Assembly: GCA_027494035.1 (NCBI GenBank)
Contig: JAOSJQ010000001.1
Span: 434,001 to 498,000 of the forward strand
DNA from: UTCFX2 sp002050125
GTDB lineage: Bacteria; Chloroflexota; Anaerolineae; Anaerolineales; UBA4823
Reading direction: 5' to 3'
DNA length: 64,000 nucleotides
Shown here: one piece after another, positions 28,363 through 37,553 of the stretch
Numbering within the stretch: position 1 is the stretch's first letter
Layout of the letters: the number at the start of each line of letters is the position of its first letter
Notes under the pieces: generated by a model
Databases searched by the model: none
Told to the model about the DNA's origin: nothing
What the model saw: only the letters and a program-made list of their open reading frames with translations
Translations under genes and position numbers: made by a program

Positions 28363-29945
28363 ATGCTGAAATCCCTCAATCTGCAAGACCTGCGCCAGAA
28401 AACGTTCGCAGCCATCGACCACCGCGTGCGCATCATCACCGCCGGGCTGGGGATCGACGAACTGCGGGCAGTGATGCGCGGCGACCCGCCGACCGAAAAG
28501 CCCAACCCGCGCTATAAGGTCCACACGACCAGTTTCTTATTCCACATCCGCCCGCGCTATTACGAGTTGGGCAGCACAATTTTTACCCACACCTGGCGCC
28601 TGGGTTTTTTCACCGCATTTTTCTTCTTTGTCGAACTTTTCACCGGCCTGATCCTGATGGTTTATTACACCCCTTCACCGGAAAAAGCCTACGACTCCAT
28701 TATCGATCTGCTCACGAACGTCCCTTACGGTCAGTTGCTGCGCGACATCCACCGCTTCGGCGCGGAGGCGATGGTGATTTTCACCGTCCTGCATATGCTG
28801 CGCACTTATCTCACCGGCTCTTATAAGAAGGATCGCTCTTTCACCTGGCTCACCGGCGTGGTGCTGCTCGGCATCACCATGCTGCTCAGCTTCAGCGGTT
28901 ATCTGCTCCCCTGGGATCAGCTTGCCTACTGGGCGGTGACGGTGGGCACGAGCATGGTAGAAGCCGCGCCGTTGATCGGAAATCAGCTCAACCTGTTGCT
29001 GCGCGGCTCGCAAGATATCGCCGCGGATGGTTTGCTGCGCTTCTACTTGCTGCACGTCGTCTTGCTGCCGTTTGCAGCCATCCTGGTGATCAGCATTCAT
29101 TATTACAAAGTCTCACGCGAGCATAGCATCTCCCTGCCAGCCAACATCGAGGAAGACGACATCTCGCCCGAGAAAAAGCGCGCCGCCAAATCGCGCATCG
29201 ACCTCATCCCCGACCTCTTGACGCACGAGGTGTTCCTGGTCAGCCTGGGTTTGCTGCTCGTGGTGTTGGCGGTGACGGTTTTCAACTACCGCGCCCCGCT
29301 TGAATCGGTCGCCAACCCGCAAGTGACCCCCTGGACACCAAAGCGCCCTGGTATTTCTGGTGGCTGCAGGGCATGCTCAAACTGGGCGACAAGATTCTCA
29401 TGGGCTTGGTGATCCCGGGCGTGTTAGCGCTGCTCTTGATCGGCTTGCCCTACATCGACCGCAACCCCTACCGCTCTATGTACAAGCGTCCGGTGGCAGT
29501 CGCGATCGGCGTTCTGGCTGTGCTGACGCTGGTCGTATTGAGTTATATGGGTCTGCCGCAGTTCGGGATCGAGTCGGACGCCGCGACGCGCATCATCCAG
29601 GATATGGCGCCTGAGGAAGGGGTCGGTCCGCTGCGCCAGGTGCCGTTCGACCAGCTTGTCGCCGGCAGCTACGAAGTGGACGTCACACCCTCGGTGGACA
29701 TGTGCCCCACCCTGAGTTACGGCTGCCCGCAGTTTGAAGAGGTCTTCCAGTTCTACGGCAACTACGTGGACGATATGGTAGCCCGCGGCCGCCTCGCGGC
29801 AGACAATCAGGCGTTTATCATCATCGAGGACTGGCAGCAGAATCTAAAGAAGATCACGATGCGCATCCTCTGGCTGAACGAAGAAGGCACGACCAGCACC
29901 TATGAGCGTCACATCTTCCTGCATGCTGAACGGGGCAGCGAATAA
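28363..29945 (+). CDS. Cytochrome b with fused subunit IV and extra C-terminal domain, frame broken
   Basis: About 527 residues. The N-terminal part holds the four haem-carrying helices with the b-haem ligands at H-x13-H (HRFGAEAMVIFTVLH) and H-x14-H (HVVLLPFAAILVISIH), the spacing of b6f-type cytochromes. After C5 (29327-29331), where one more C restores frame, come APWYFWWLQGMLK and three further helices equivalent to subunit IV. The quinol-site PEWY motif reads APWY. About 130 residues after the last helix form a soluble tail containing a Cys pair (MCPTLSYGC) not normal for the family. ATG has GGAGAG upstream. Confidence 0.9.
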
Positions 29946-29948
29946 ACC

Positions 29949-30809
29949 ATGAGCAAGATTAGCTTTCAAATTTTCTTGGGCGCGCTTTTCATCCTGGCAA
30001 CCGGCGCAATCATCCTGATCTACGGGCTCAACGAGGAGCACCGCATGGCGGTGCAAAGCGCCGCCATGCACGGGCGCGCGATCGAGCAGGGCGCGGCGCT
30101 GTTCGAGCAGCAGTGCAGCCGCTGTCACGGCATCCAGGGTACCGGCATTCCGGGGCTTTGTCCGCCGCTCAACGACCGCGCTTTCTTCGACAAGCGCCTT
30201 CAGGAGGTGAATTGGTCTGGCTCGATGGAGGATTACATCGTGGCGACCGTCTCCAGCGGGCGGCTCAGCTCGACCCGCCCGCAAACCTTCCCCGGGCAAG
30301 GCACGCCCGCCATGCCGTCGTTCTCCGATCGTTTTGGCGGACCGCTGCGCGAAGACCAGATCCGCAACCTGGCGGCGTTCATCATGAACTGGGAAGAGAC
30401 CGCCGAGACCGTCACGGTGCCCGAACCCCCCAGCGAGCCGGCGGCTGGCACAAAGATCATCGGCACGGACATCACCCAGACGCTCCCAGCAGGGGACGCC
30501 GCGGCGGGCGAAAAACTGACCTCCACTTTGGGGTGCGTCGCCTGTCACATCGCCTCCAACGTGGGACCCGCCTGGCGCGCCACTGGCTCCGAACCGGGCA
30601 TTGGCAGTCTAGCCGCCCAACTCATCCACGACCCGAACTACACCGGTCACGCCACGACCCCGGAGCAATACCTAGTCGAATCGATTGTGGACCCGAACGT
30701 CTTTGTCGTTCCCGGTTTCAGCTCGGGGATCATGCCGGGCAACTACGCCACCAGCCTCACCGATCAGGACGTAGCTGATCTTGTCGCCTACCTGCTGACG
30801 CTCAAATAA
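29949..30809 (+). CDS. Membrane-anchored diheme cytochrome c
   Basis: 286 residues. One N-terminal membrane helix (about 5-26) acts as uncleaved anchor, followed by two class I cytochrome c domains: CSRCH (56-60) and CVACH (196-200), each with a downstream Met in a plausible axial position (PAMPSF; GIMPGNY). They are joined by a Pro/Glu linker. It follows cytochrome b by 3 bp and probably replaces cytochrome c1 as electron acceptor from the Rieske protein. Needs haem c attachment in the extracytoplasmic space. Confidence 0.92.
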   Translation: MSKISFQIFLGALFILATGAIILIYGLNEEHRMAVQSAAMHGRAIEQGAALFEQQCSRCHGIQGTGIPGLCPPLNDRAFFDKRLQEVNWSGSMEDYIVATVSSGRLSSTRPQTFPGQGTPAMPSFSDRFGGPLREDQIRNLAAFIMNWEETAETVTVPEPPSEPAAGTKIIGTDITQTLPAGDAAAGEKLTSTLGCVACHIASNVGPAWRATGSEPGIGSLAAQLIHDPNYTGHATTPEQYLVESIVDPNVFVVPGFSSGIMPGNYATSLTDQDVADLVAYLLTLK

Positions 30810-30812
30810 GCG

Positions 30813-31649
30813 ATGGCTGCCACCGCGACCCGTTTCCTGCGCCTGAGCGGCGCACTTCTCCTGATCGGATGGCTGATGTTCGCATTCGGCAGGTCGGCGG
30901 GCGCTCAAACGCCGCCAGCTGATCCGCTCGAACCGGGCAGACAGCTCTACAACGCGAACTGCGCCGTTTGCCATGGGGTGGACGGTCAGGGGCGCATCGG
31001 CGCCGCCCTCGCCAAAGACTGGCCCTCTATCCGCCCCGACCTGACGGTCGAAACCATCATCGAGAACGGCGTTCCCGGATCGGTCATGCCCGCCTGGAGC
31101 GTCGCCAATGGCGGACCGCTCAGCCCGGCGGAAATCGATGCGATCGTTCAATACATTCTAAGCTGGCAGACCGGCGGCGCGCCGCAGATCACCCCGCCGC
31201 CCACCGCCACATTGCTGCCTCCCATCACGCCCATCCCCGAAATCGATGGCGACCCCAACCAGGGCGCCCGCCTGTTCGCCGAGAACTGCGCGGTCTGTCA
31301 CGGCGAGCAAGCGCAGGGGCGCATCGGCGCCGCCCTCGCCAAGAACTGGGCGGGCATCCGACCCGACCTCAACCTGCGCGCCATCATCTCGAACGGCGTC
31401 TCCGGTTCGCAAATGCCCGCCTGGAGCGCCGCGCGCGGCGGTCCGCTCAGCGATGGGGACATCCAGGACCTGGTGGCTTTTATTCTGACGCTCAGCGCGA
31501 AGCAAGCCCAAGCCGCTGCGCCCTCTCCCGCAGCCAGCCCCGCGCCGGGCGAATCGCCGTTTAGCGGTTGGGGCGGCGTTGCCGCCTTGCTGGCGCTGCT
31601 GCTGGTCATCGTCGGACTCGCCGCGCTGATACAGCGCCGCAAACCCTGA
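30813..31649 (+). CDS. Diheme cytochrome c with duplicated domain and C-terminal anchor
   Basis: 278 residues. Signal sequence (about 1-31), two near-identical cytochrome c domains with CAVCH at 50-54 and 159-163, each ending in MPAWS-type Met, then a Pro/Ala linker and a C-terminal membrane helix (about 250-270). The two domains are offset by exactly 109 codons and share a 29-bp identical stretch (30987-31015 and 31314-31342), which suggests recent duplication or gene conversion. It follows the other diheme cytochrome by 3 bp and is the last gene of the bc cluster. Confidence 0.92.
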   Translation: MAATATRFLRLSGALLLIGWLMFAFGRSAGAQTPPADPLEPGRQLYNANCAVCHGVDGQGRIGAALAKDWPSIRPDLTVETIIENGVPGSVMPAWSVANGGPLSPAEIDAIVQYILSWQTGGAPQITPPPTATLLPPITPIPEIDGDPNQGARLFAENCAVCHGEQAQGRIGAALAKNWAGIRPDLNLRAIISNGVSGSQMPAWSAARGGPLSDGDIQDLVAFILTLSAKQAQAAAPSPAASPAPGESPFSGWGGVAALLALLLVIVGLAALIQRRKP

Positions 31650-31657
31650 TTGCTTCA

Positions 31658-31686
31658 TTGACATTCGCCCGCGCTTAAGGTATGCT
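31658..31686 (+). promoter_or_regulatory. Promoter of the SRP RNA gene
   Basis: TTGACA (31658-31663), 17-nt spacer, TATGCT (31681-31686); predicted start at about 31693, the first base of the RNA. Confidence 0.82.
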
Positions 31687-31693
31687 ACGCACC

Positions 31694-31798
31694 GTCCGGG
31701 CGGGTCCGGCGCGGCAGAACCCTGCGAACCCCGTCAGATCCGAGAGGAAGCAGCGGTAAGGAGGATATTCTGGGTGCCGCCGGGCAGCCTGCCCGGAT
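31694..31798 (+). ncRNA. ffs: Signal recognition particle RNA, small bacterial type (4.5S)
   Basis: The SRP domain IV core is clear: GTCAGATCC, GAGAGGAAGCAGC and the following AAGG (about 31733-31763). The ends pair, TCCGGGC (31695-31701) with GCCCGGA (31791-31797), closing a single long hairpin of about 105 nt. A consensus promoter ends just upstream. 31799-31960 beyond it holds a short TAACC/GGTTA hairpin, a TATAAT (31874-31879) without a good -35, and no gene. Confidence 0.93.
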
Positions 31799-31960
31799 TT
31801 TCCATTCTTAACCTAACAAATCTGATAAATCCGGTTAGTACTCTAGTCTTATACATTCAGGGGCTGTTTACTGTATAATATTAGCATGAAGCACCAGCGG
31901 ACGGTTTCTATTTAACCGCTGTCGGTGAGCATTGGCGCATAACAAGGAATCTGGGTCATC

Positions 31961-32704
31961 ATGCCGAAGAATCTGCTGCGCAGGTTAAGGATCCGCAAAA
32001 ACCAATCCGGTCAGAGCTTTGTCGAGCTGGCGATCATGTTGCCGTTGTTGCTGCTCATGCTGGTTGGCATGGTCGAAGTGGCGTTCACGATGTTCATCTA
32101 TCTGACCGCGCTGGACCTGACACGTGAAGCCGCCCGTTTCGCCTCGGTGCGCGATTTCAACGTGCTCGACCCATACGGCGAACTGAACCCGACTGGACCG
32201 GTCGCCTCCTGCGGCACCGACGAAGGCGGCAATCCGATCACTGACCCAGCCCGCTGCGCTTGTCTGGACGACGACCTGCACTTCTTCCTGGACGCAGCCT
32301 GCTTCTTCACCGACCCCAAGCTCAACCCGTTCATCCCGTTCGACCGGAACACCGACGATGTGGTCATCACCGCCTTTACGGTCGCCGGCGGGCACATCTC
32401 CGAGAGCCACCCCGGCGCCGGTTACTGGTCGTTGAACAACGACAACTGGAAGAAAGACTGCTACGGCAATGTGGTGCGCAGCGCGCCCATCTTTTCCTGG
32501 TCCGATATCGAGGAGAATTTCGTCGCCGACGCGCCCGCGGATAAGGGGCTGGTGCTGGTCGAAGCGTTCTACTGCTGGAACCCGGTCGCTTACCTGCCCT
32601 TCATCAGCGATTATATTCCTTCAAAAATCCGCATCCACACCTACACCTTTATGCCATCGCCGGAAGCCCTTCCGACGCCCACGCCGATCATTGCCAGCCC
32701 GTGA
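31961..32704 (+). CDS. TadE-like pilus assembly/pseudopilin protein
   Basis: 247 residues. The N-terminal NQSGQSFVELAIMLPLLLLML motif, with Glu after the cleavage-type Gly/Gln, and a single helix (about 22-45) identify the TadE family, exported to the cell surface. The remainder (about 50-247) is extracytoplasmic with several Cys (a CACLDDD cluster and later CYGN, YCW) and ends in a Pro/Thr-rich tail. First of three consecutive Tad-type genes; no tadA ATPase, tadB/C or prepilin peptidase gene is in the window. Confidence 0.85.
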   Translation: MPKNLLRRLRIRKNQSGQSFVELAIMLPLLLLMLVGMVEVAFTMFIYLTALDLTREAARFASVRDFNVLDPYGELNPTGPVASCGTDEGGNPITDPARCACLDDDLHFFLDAACFFTDPKLNPFIPFDRNTDDVVITAFTVAGGHISESHPGAGYWSLNNDNWKKDCYGNVVRSAPIFSWSDIEENFVADAPADKGLVLVEAFYCWNPVAYLPFISDYIPSKIRIHTYTFMPSPEALPTPTPIIASP

Positions 32705-32731
32705 TCGCTGCACCCAACCAATAACCAACGT

Positions 32732-34556
32732 GTGAAAACCATGTCAAAAAAATCCCGCAGCCCTCATCCAGCCAAAGCCCCGATCTTGCGCAGACCAACG
32801 CGCCTGATCCAATCGCTGCAGCGGTCGCTGCAGGGCGAAGCGCGCGGTCAGGCGCTGGTCCTGCTGGCGGTGAGCTTCTTTGCGCTGCTGGCGTTCATCG
32901 GTCTGGTCACCGATGTTGGCTCCATTTACGTTTCATACACCCAGCTCCAGCGCGCCATCGACGCCGCGGCGGTCGCCGCCGCCAACAACATCAAATTTCC
33001 CCAAGCGACCTACGAAGAGCGCAAGACCAAGATTACCGAATCGGCGCGTGAGCTGCTCGATCTAAACGACATCACCGGCGTCGATGATCTGGAAGCCTAC
33101 CTGTGCGACGACGCCGGCGCCCCGGCTTCTTTCCAGGCGCTGTGCCCCTCCTCCGGGCAGCCCGCCCGCAAGCTGGTCTACATTCAAGCCACCCAGCAGG
33201 TGCCGGTGTTCTTCCTGCAGATCTTCGGGGTGCGTTCGGTCCCGATCACCGCCAGCGCCGTGGGCGAGACTTCCGCGGTCGATCTGGTGCTGGTCTTCGA
33301 CACCTCCGAATCGATGGGCGTCAACACTGTGGGCTATAACCCGGGCGATTTTCGCCCGAACGCCGCCATCACCGGCTGCAACATCACCCGCACCTGCCAG
33401 CCGCTCGAACAAGCCAAGGCTGCCGCCCAGTCGCTGGTCGCCAACTTGTTCCCCGGTTACGACCAGGTCGCGATCGTCACCTTTTCCTACCGCGCCCAGG
33501 TCATCCAGCCGCTGAGCGATGAACTAGGAACGGGCGGTGTGGTGCGCACCGCGGTCGACGGCATCAACCTGCACGACGACGCCCCCGCGGCGCTGGTCAA
33601 GTGGTACCGCGAGAGCCCCTGGGGCGGCTACCGCCCCTTCAACCCGATCTGGCCCGACGACCGCGACGGCAACGGGATGGACGCCGACCCGGGCATGCCC
33701 TGCGTCGATGAGTTCGTCAACAACGCCGACGGCACCCTGGGCGACCCGGTGCCGGATATGTGGGACGACGACACGGGCGACGCGTGCGACCGCGACGACG
33801 AGCTGGACGCGTTCGACTGGAACCGCGACGGCTATTGGGGCACCTGTCCAAACACCGCCTACTGCCCCGAAACCCTGGGCGGAGGCGACAACATCGATCC
33901 GCTGTCAAACACCTTCGAGGACACCTCGCTGGTCTCCACCTGCTCGGGCTGCGGGCTGCGCGTCGCCACCGACGTGCTGCGCGCCACCGGGCGGCGCAAC
34001 TCCACCTGGGTCATCGTCTTCCTCTCTGACGGCGTCGCCAACCTGAGCGACGATCACGACAGCTTCAACCTGATCGATGCGGGCTTCCGTTACGGTTTCT
34101 GCGGAAAAAACCCGAACACCAGCTTCTGGTCCAGCTACTGCATCGATCGGAACGCCGCGGGCAGCTTCTCTGAAGGGCGCTTCTGCATCGACAACACCGC
34201 CGCCGAATGCCCGCCGAGCTCGACCCACACCACCGAGAGCGGACCCTACAGCGTGGAGGACTACGCCTTCGACATGGTCGACCGGGCGGCGTTGCTTTTC
34301 TCTGAAAACGAACATGAGCCCCACCGGCGAGGACATTGTGATCTTCTCGATCGGTTTGGGCGCCGCCTCCGGCGGCGAAAACCTGCTGCGCTATATGGCG
34401 AACGTGGGCGATGAAGGCTCGCGCGCCAACGACCCCTGCGCGGGCGTCCCGGCGCTGCAGAACTGTGGCAATTATTATTATGCCCCGAACGCCTCTTACC
34501 TGAGCCAGATCTTCGAGAATATCGCCGGCCGCATCTTCACCAAGATCAGCCGCTAA
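32732..34556 (+). CDS. TadG-like protein with von Willebrand factor A domain, frame broken
   Basis: About 607 residues. The N-terminal GQALVLLAVSFFALLAFIGLVTDVGS helix is TadG/Flp-type (about 48-75). A VWA domain begins about residue 183 with LVFDTSESMG (D190-x-S192-x-S194), the metal-ion site for ligand binding; a long Asp-rich, Cys-containing insert follows (about 285-420, with calcium-like DxDxDG runs). The break is at A4 (34305-34308); removing one A gives LLFSETNMSPTGEDIVIFSIGLG and runs to the stop at 34556. Likely a surface adhesin component or a Tad-pilus-associated protein. It lies 27 bp after the TadE-like gene. Confidence 0.85.
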
Positions 34557-34575
34557 ACGAAGAGGGAGTAAAACC

Positions 34576-37477
34576 ATGAAACAGATATTCTCTCAATTCC
34601 GCAGCAAAATCACCGGGCAGGCAATGGTCGAGTTCGCCCTCGCCCTGCCGATCCTGCTGCTCATGTTGTTTGGCATCATCGAGTTCGGGCGCCTGCTGCA
34701 AGCCTGGCTGACCGTCCAAAACTCCGCCCGCTTCGGATTGCGCTACCTGGTGACCGGCGAGTTCAACCCGCATTACTGCCAGTACGCCACCACCGCGCTG
34801 AGCCTGGGCGGCGCCGATGTCTGGGATGGCGATGAAGCCAACGACTGCGAAGTGCCGGACGGCTACAGCGAGAACGCGCGCCAGCTCACCGACAACCTGG
34901 TGGACTGGGCGCGCCTGCCCTCTACGGTGGACGTGGCGCGCGTTGGCGCGACCGGTCTGGCGATCAACGACGCCGTGTCGGGCAGCTACCTGGATTTCCT
35001 CGCCACGCACCAGCTTGCAAACTTCGGTTCGCCGCTCGAACCGCGTTTTTACCACGTCACCATCTGCAGCTACCGCGATACCCTTCAGGACGGTTCGCGC
35101 GATTTCATCTACTACGAAAACTACCCGGTACCGTACGCCCCCACCTGTTACGAAGCCGCCACGGGCAATTTCATGGACGACGCCGGCGGTCCGGGCGACC
35201 GCGTGCGCATCCACGTGCGCTACAATCACCCGATGATTCTGCCCTTCCTGAGCAACTGGTGGCCGAAGATCCCGCTCAGCGCCTGGCGCGAGGGCATCGT
35301 CGAGCGCTTCCGCACCTCCCGCATCAGCGGCATCACCAGCCAGGTGGTTCACGAAGAGCCATCCGACTGCAATCAGATCGTTGTTTCGGCGCTCACCCGC
35401 TTTGGCGACAGCATCGGCTTCAACATCGCCAACTACAACACCGCGCCCGGCTTCCTGACCGACACCAGCGTGAGCTGGCCCGCCCATTGGAACAGCGAGT
35501 TGGCTACGCCCTTCTTCTTCGACGCTCTCTCCATGAGCCACGGCGTGGGCGCGTATTACGACCCCGCCAACCCGGTCACCGATTCGCCGGTCGTCGCCTC
35601 GGGCACCAACATCGTCATCCCCGGCGCCGGCGGTTCGCGCGCCTGGGGCGCCTCCTTTGGAAACTGGCCCTCCGACGCGGACATCCCCGAGACCGGCGTT
35701 TTCGCCGTGGATATTACGATCGCGCTGCCCGACCTGACCTGCAATTTCCACCAGAGCATCAATATGGAGCCGCCGCCGCCCACGCCCACCTCCACCCCGC
35801 TGCCGGACTGTTCGCCTTACCGCCTGGACAATTTCTCTTTTGTCAACCCAGACAAAGTTCAGCTCAACCTGATCAACGACGCCGGCGAGGCGGTCAACGT
35901 CGAGCGCCTGGTCTTCGACTGGACTTATGCCGAGCGTTTCGGCGAAGCGTTGGGCGGCACTGCCCGCAACTTATACGTCAACAATTTCACCTGGGGCAAC
36001 GGCAACACCATGATGTGGGACGGCAACGATTACGACTCCTGGACCGACACCGCAGTGGACACGCCCGCAGAATGGCGCGGACCCTTCAGGCTTGACAGCA
36101 ACCAGTCATCGCGCATCCGCACTGATTTTAATAATCAATGGACTGGTTTCACCAGCGATGGGCGGCTGCTGACCACCGATTTCGGCATGGAAGTCCACCT
36201 GGACATCATCGGGACGGGTCCCGAGATCGACTGCATCGTCCGCCGTCCCGCGGTCGAACGCCCGCTGCCCATTCCCAACTGCAACCTCTACACCCTGACC
36301 GACTTCGCCATGGGCGATAACGGGAATATCAGTCTCAACGTCCACAACGGCGACGCGCTTGCTACGCGCATCACCTCGATCGTGCTGGATTGGTTCTACA
36401 TCGAACAGCTCACCGCCAGCCTGGGCGACACCTCCACCCGCGTGGACTACTTCTCGTACAACAACAGAGTCGTCTGGGGCAGCGGCGCGGACGACTGGGA
36501 TTCCCCCACGGATACCACGCGGGATTCGCCCGCCACCTGGCAGGGCCCGCTGAATTTCGACCCGGGCGGCACGTACCCCTTCCTCGTCGACCTGGACCGC
36601 AACAGTGAAAACCCGGTCGACTGGCTCAGGTTCCTCGGCGCGCGCTCCTCGGACTTCGGCATCACGATCAACTTCGAAAACGGCTGCGTGCTCGAGCGAT
36701 TGGCGGTGGACCGCCCGCCCGCCAGCCCAACCCCCGATTGCAGCTTGATCTATTCCAGAGACACCCGCGTCTCGAGCGACGATTTTCAAATGCGCATCTT
36801 CAACAACAACGCCGCCGCCGCCTACCTGACCCGCTCCACGCTGGTGTGGCCGAATCACTGGGCTGCAAACTTCTATTTCAACTACGTCGAATTCAACAGC
36901 AACCGCTATTACGACCCGCCCGGAACTGTGTACACCTCCCCGATTGTCACCGCCGCGCCGCGCGTCCCGCTGAGCGGCATGTCCAACTCCTGGTGGACAA
37001 ACGACTTCAACAACTGGCCGCCGAGTATCCCCTCCGCGGGGCTGTTCAGCGGCGACCTGGTATTCGAGTTCGACGACGGGCTGATCTGCCCGATCTTCAG
37101 CGAGCTGACGGTTGTACCGACCGCGACTTTCACCCAGACCCCAACGCCAACCAACACGCTCACCCCCACCAACACCAGCACGCCGACGATCACCTACACG
37201 CCTTCGCGCACGCCGACCGCCAGCCGGACGGGCACGCCCACCTATACGTACACGCCATCGAGAACCCCCACCCGCACGAACACCGCCACGCTCACCTTCA
37301 CTCCCTCCCAGACGGTGACGGCTTCGCGGACGCCAACTGCCTCCAACACCTTCACGCCAACCTTCACTACCACCCCCACGGCGACCTATACGCCCACCCC
37401 CCACGGGACCAACCCGCACGCCCACCTACACCCCCACGATCTGTCTCACCCCGCCCGACCTGGGAGGCTGCAGGTAA
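34576..37477 (+). CDS. TadE-anchored surface protein with four Cys-bounded repeats and a Pro/Thr stalk, frame broken at the end
   Basis: About 966 residues. A TadE-type N-terminus (TGQAMVEFALALPILLLMLFG, helix about 18-40) is followed by a 220-residue region and then four tandem beta-rich repeats, each opening and closing with Cys: 265-389, 412-553, 569-704 and 722-838. Repeats 2 and 3 share the LxxFxxxD...WTY/WFY...P...W pattern most clearly. Residues about 845-950 are a TPT/TPS stalk. The break is at C6 (37397-37402); removing one C gives a tail TPPDLGGCR and stop at 37477. It is much longer than usual TadE (about 150-200), so it is probably a displayed surface protein. Third of the Tad-like genes, 19 bp after the VWA gene. 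Confidence 0.8.
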
Positions 37478-37492
37478 GTCAACGATCCAACA

Positions 37493-37519
37493 GCAAGCCG
37501 GATGCAACATCCGGCTTGC
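37493..37519 (+). terminator. Perfect 12-bp hairpin between the stalk protein and the beta-helix protein
   Basis: GCAAGCCGGATG (37493-37504) pairs with CATCCGGCTTGC (37508-37519) across a 3-nt loop (CAA). There is no T-run, so it is either a weak terminator or an mRNA-stabilising structure between the two genes. Confidence 0.55.
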
Positions 37520-37553
37520 CCCATTCCCCCTATCCAAATAGGAGCGCCAGCCG

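Noticed and set aside
37110..37400. TPT-coding region as a DNA tandem repeat
   Set aside because: It is a degenerate Pro/Thr stalk at protein level; the DNA units are not regular enough to call a repeat array.
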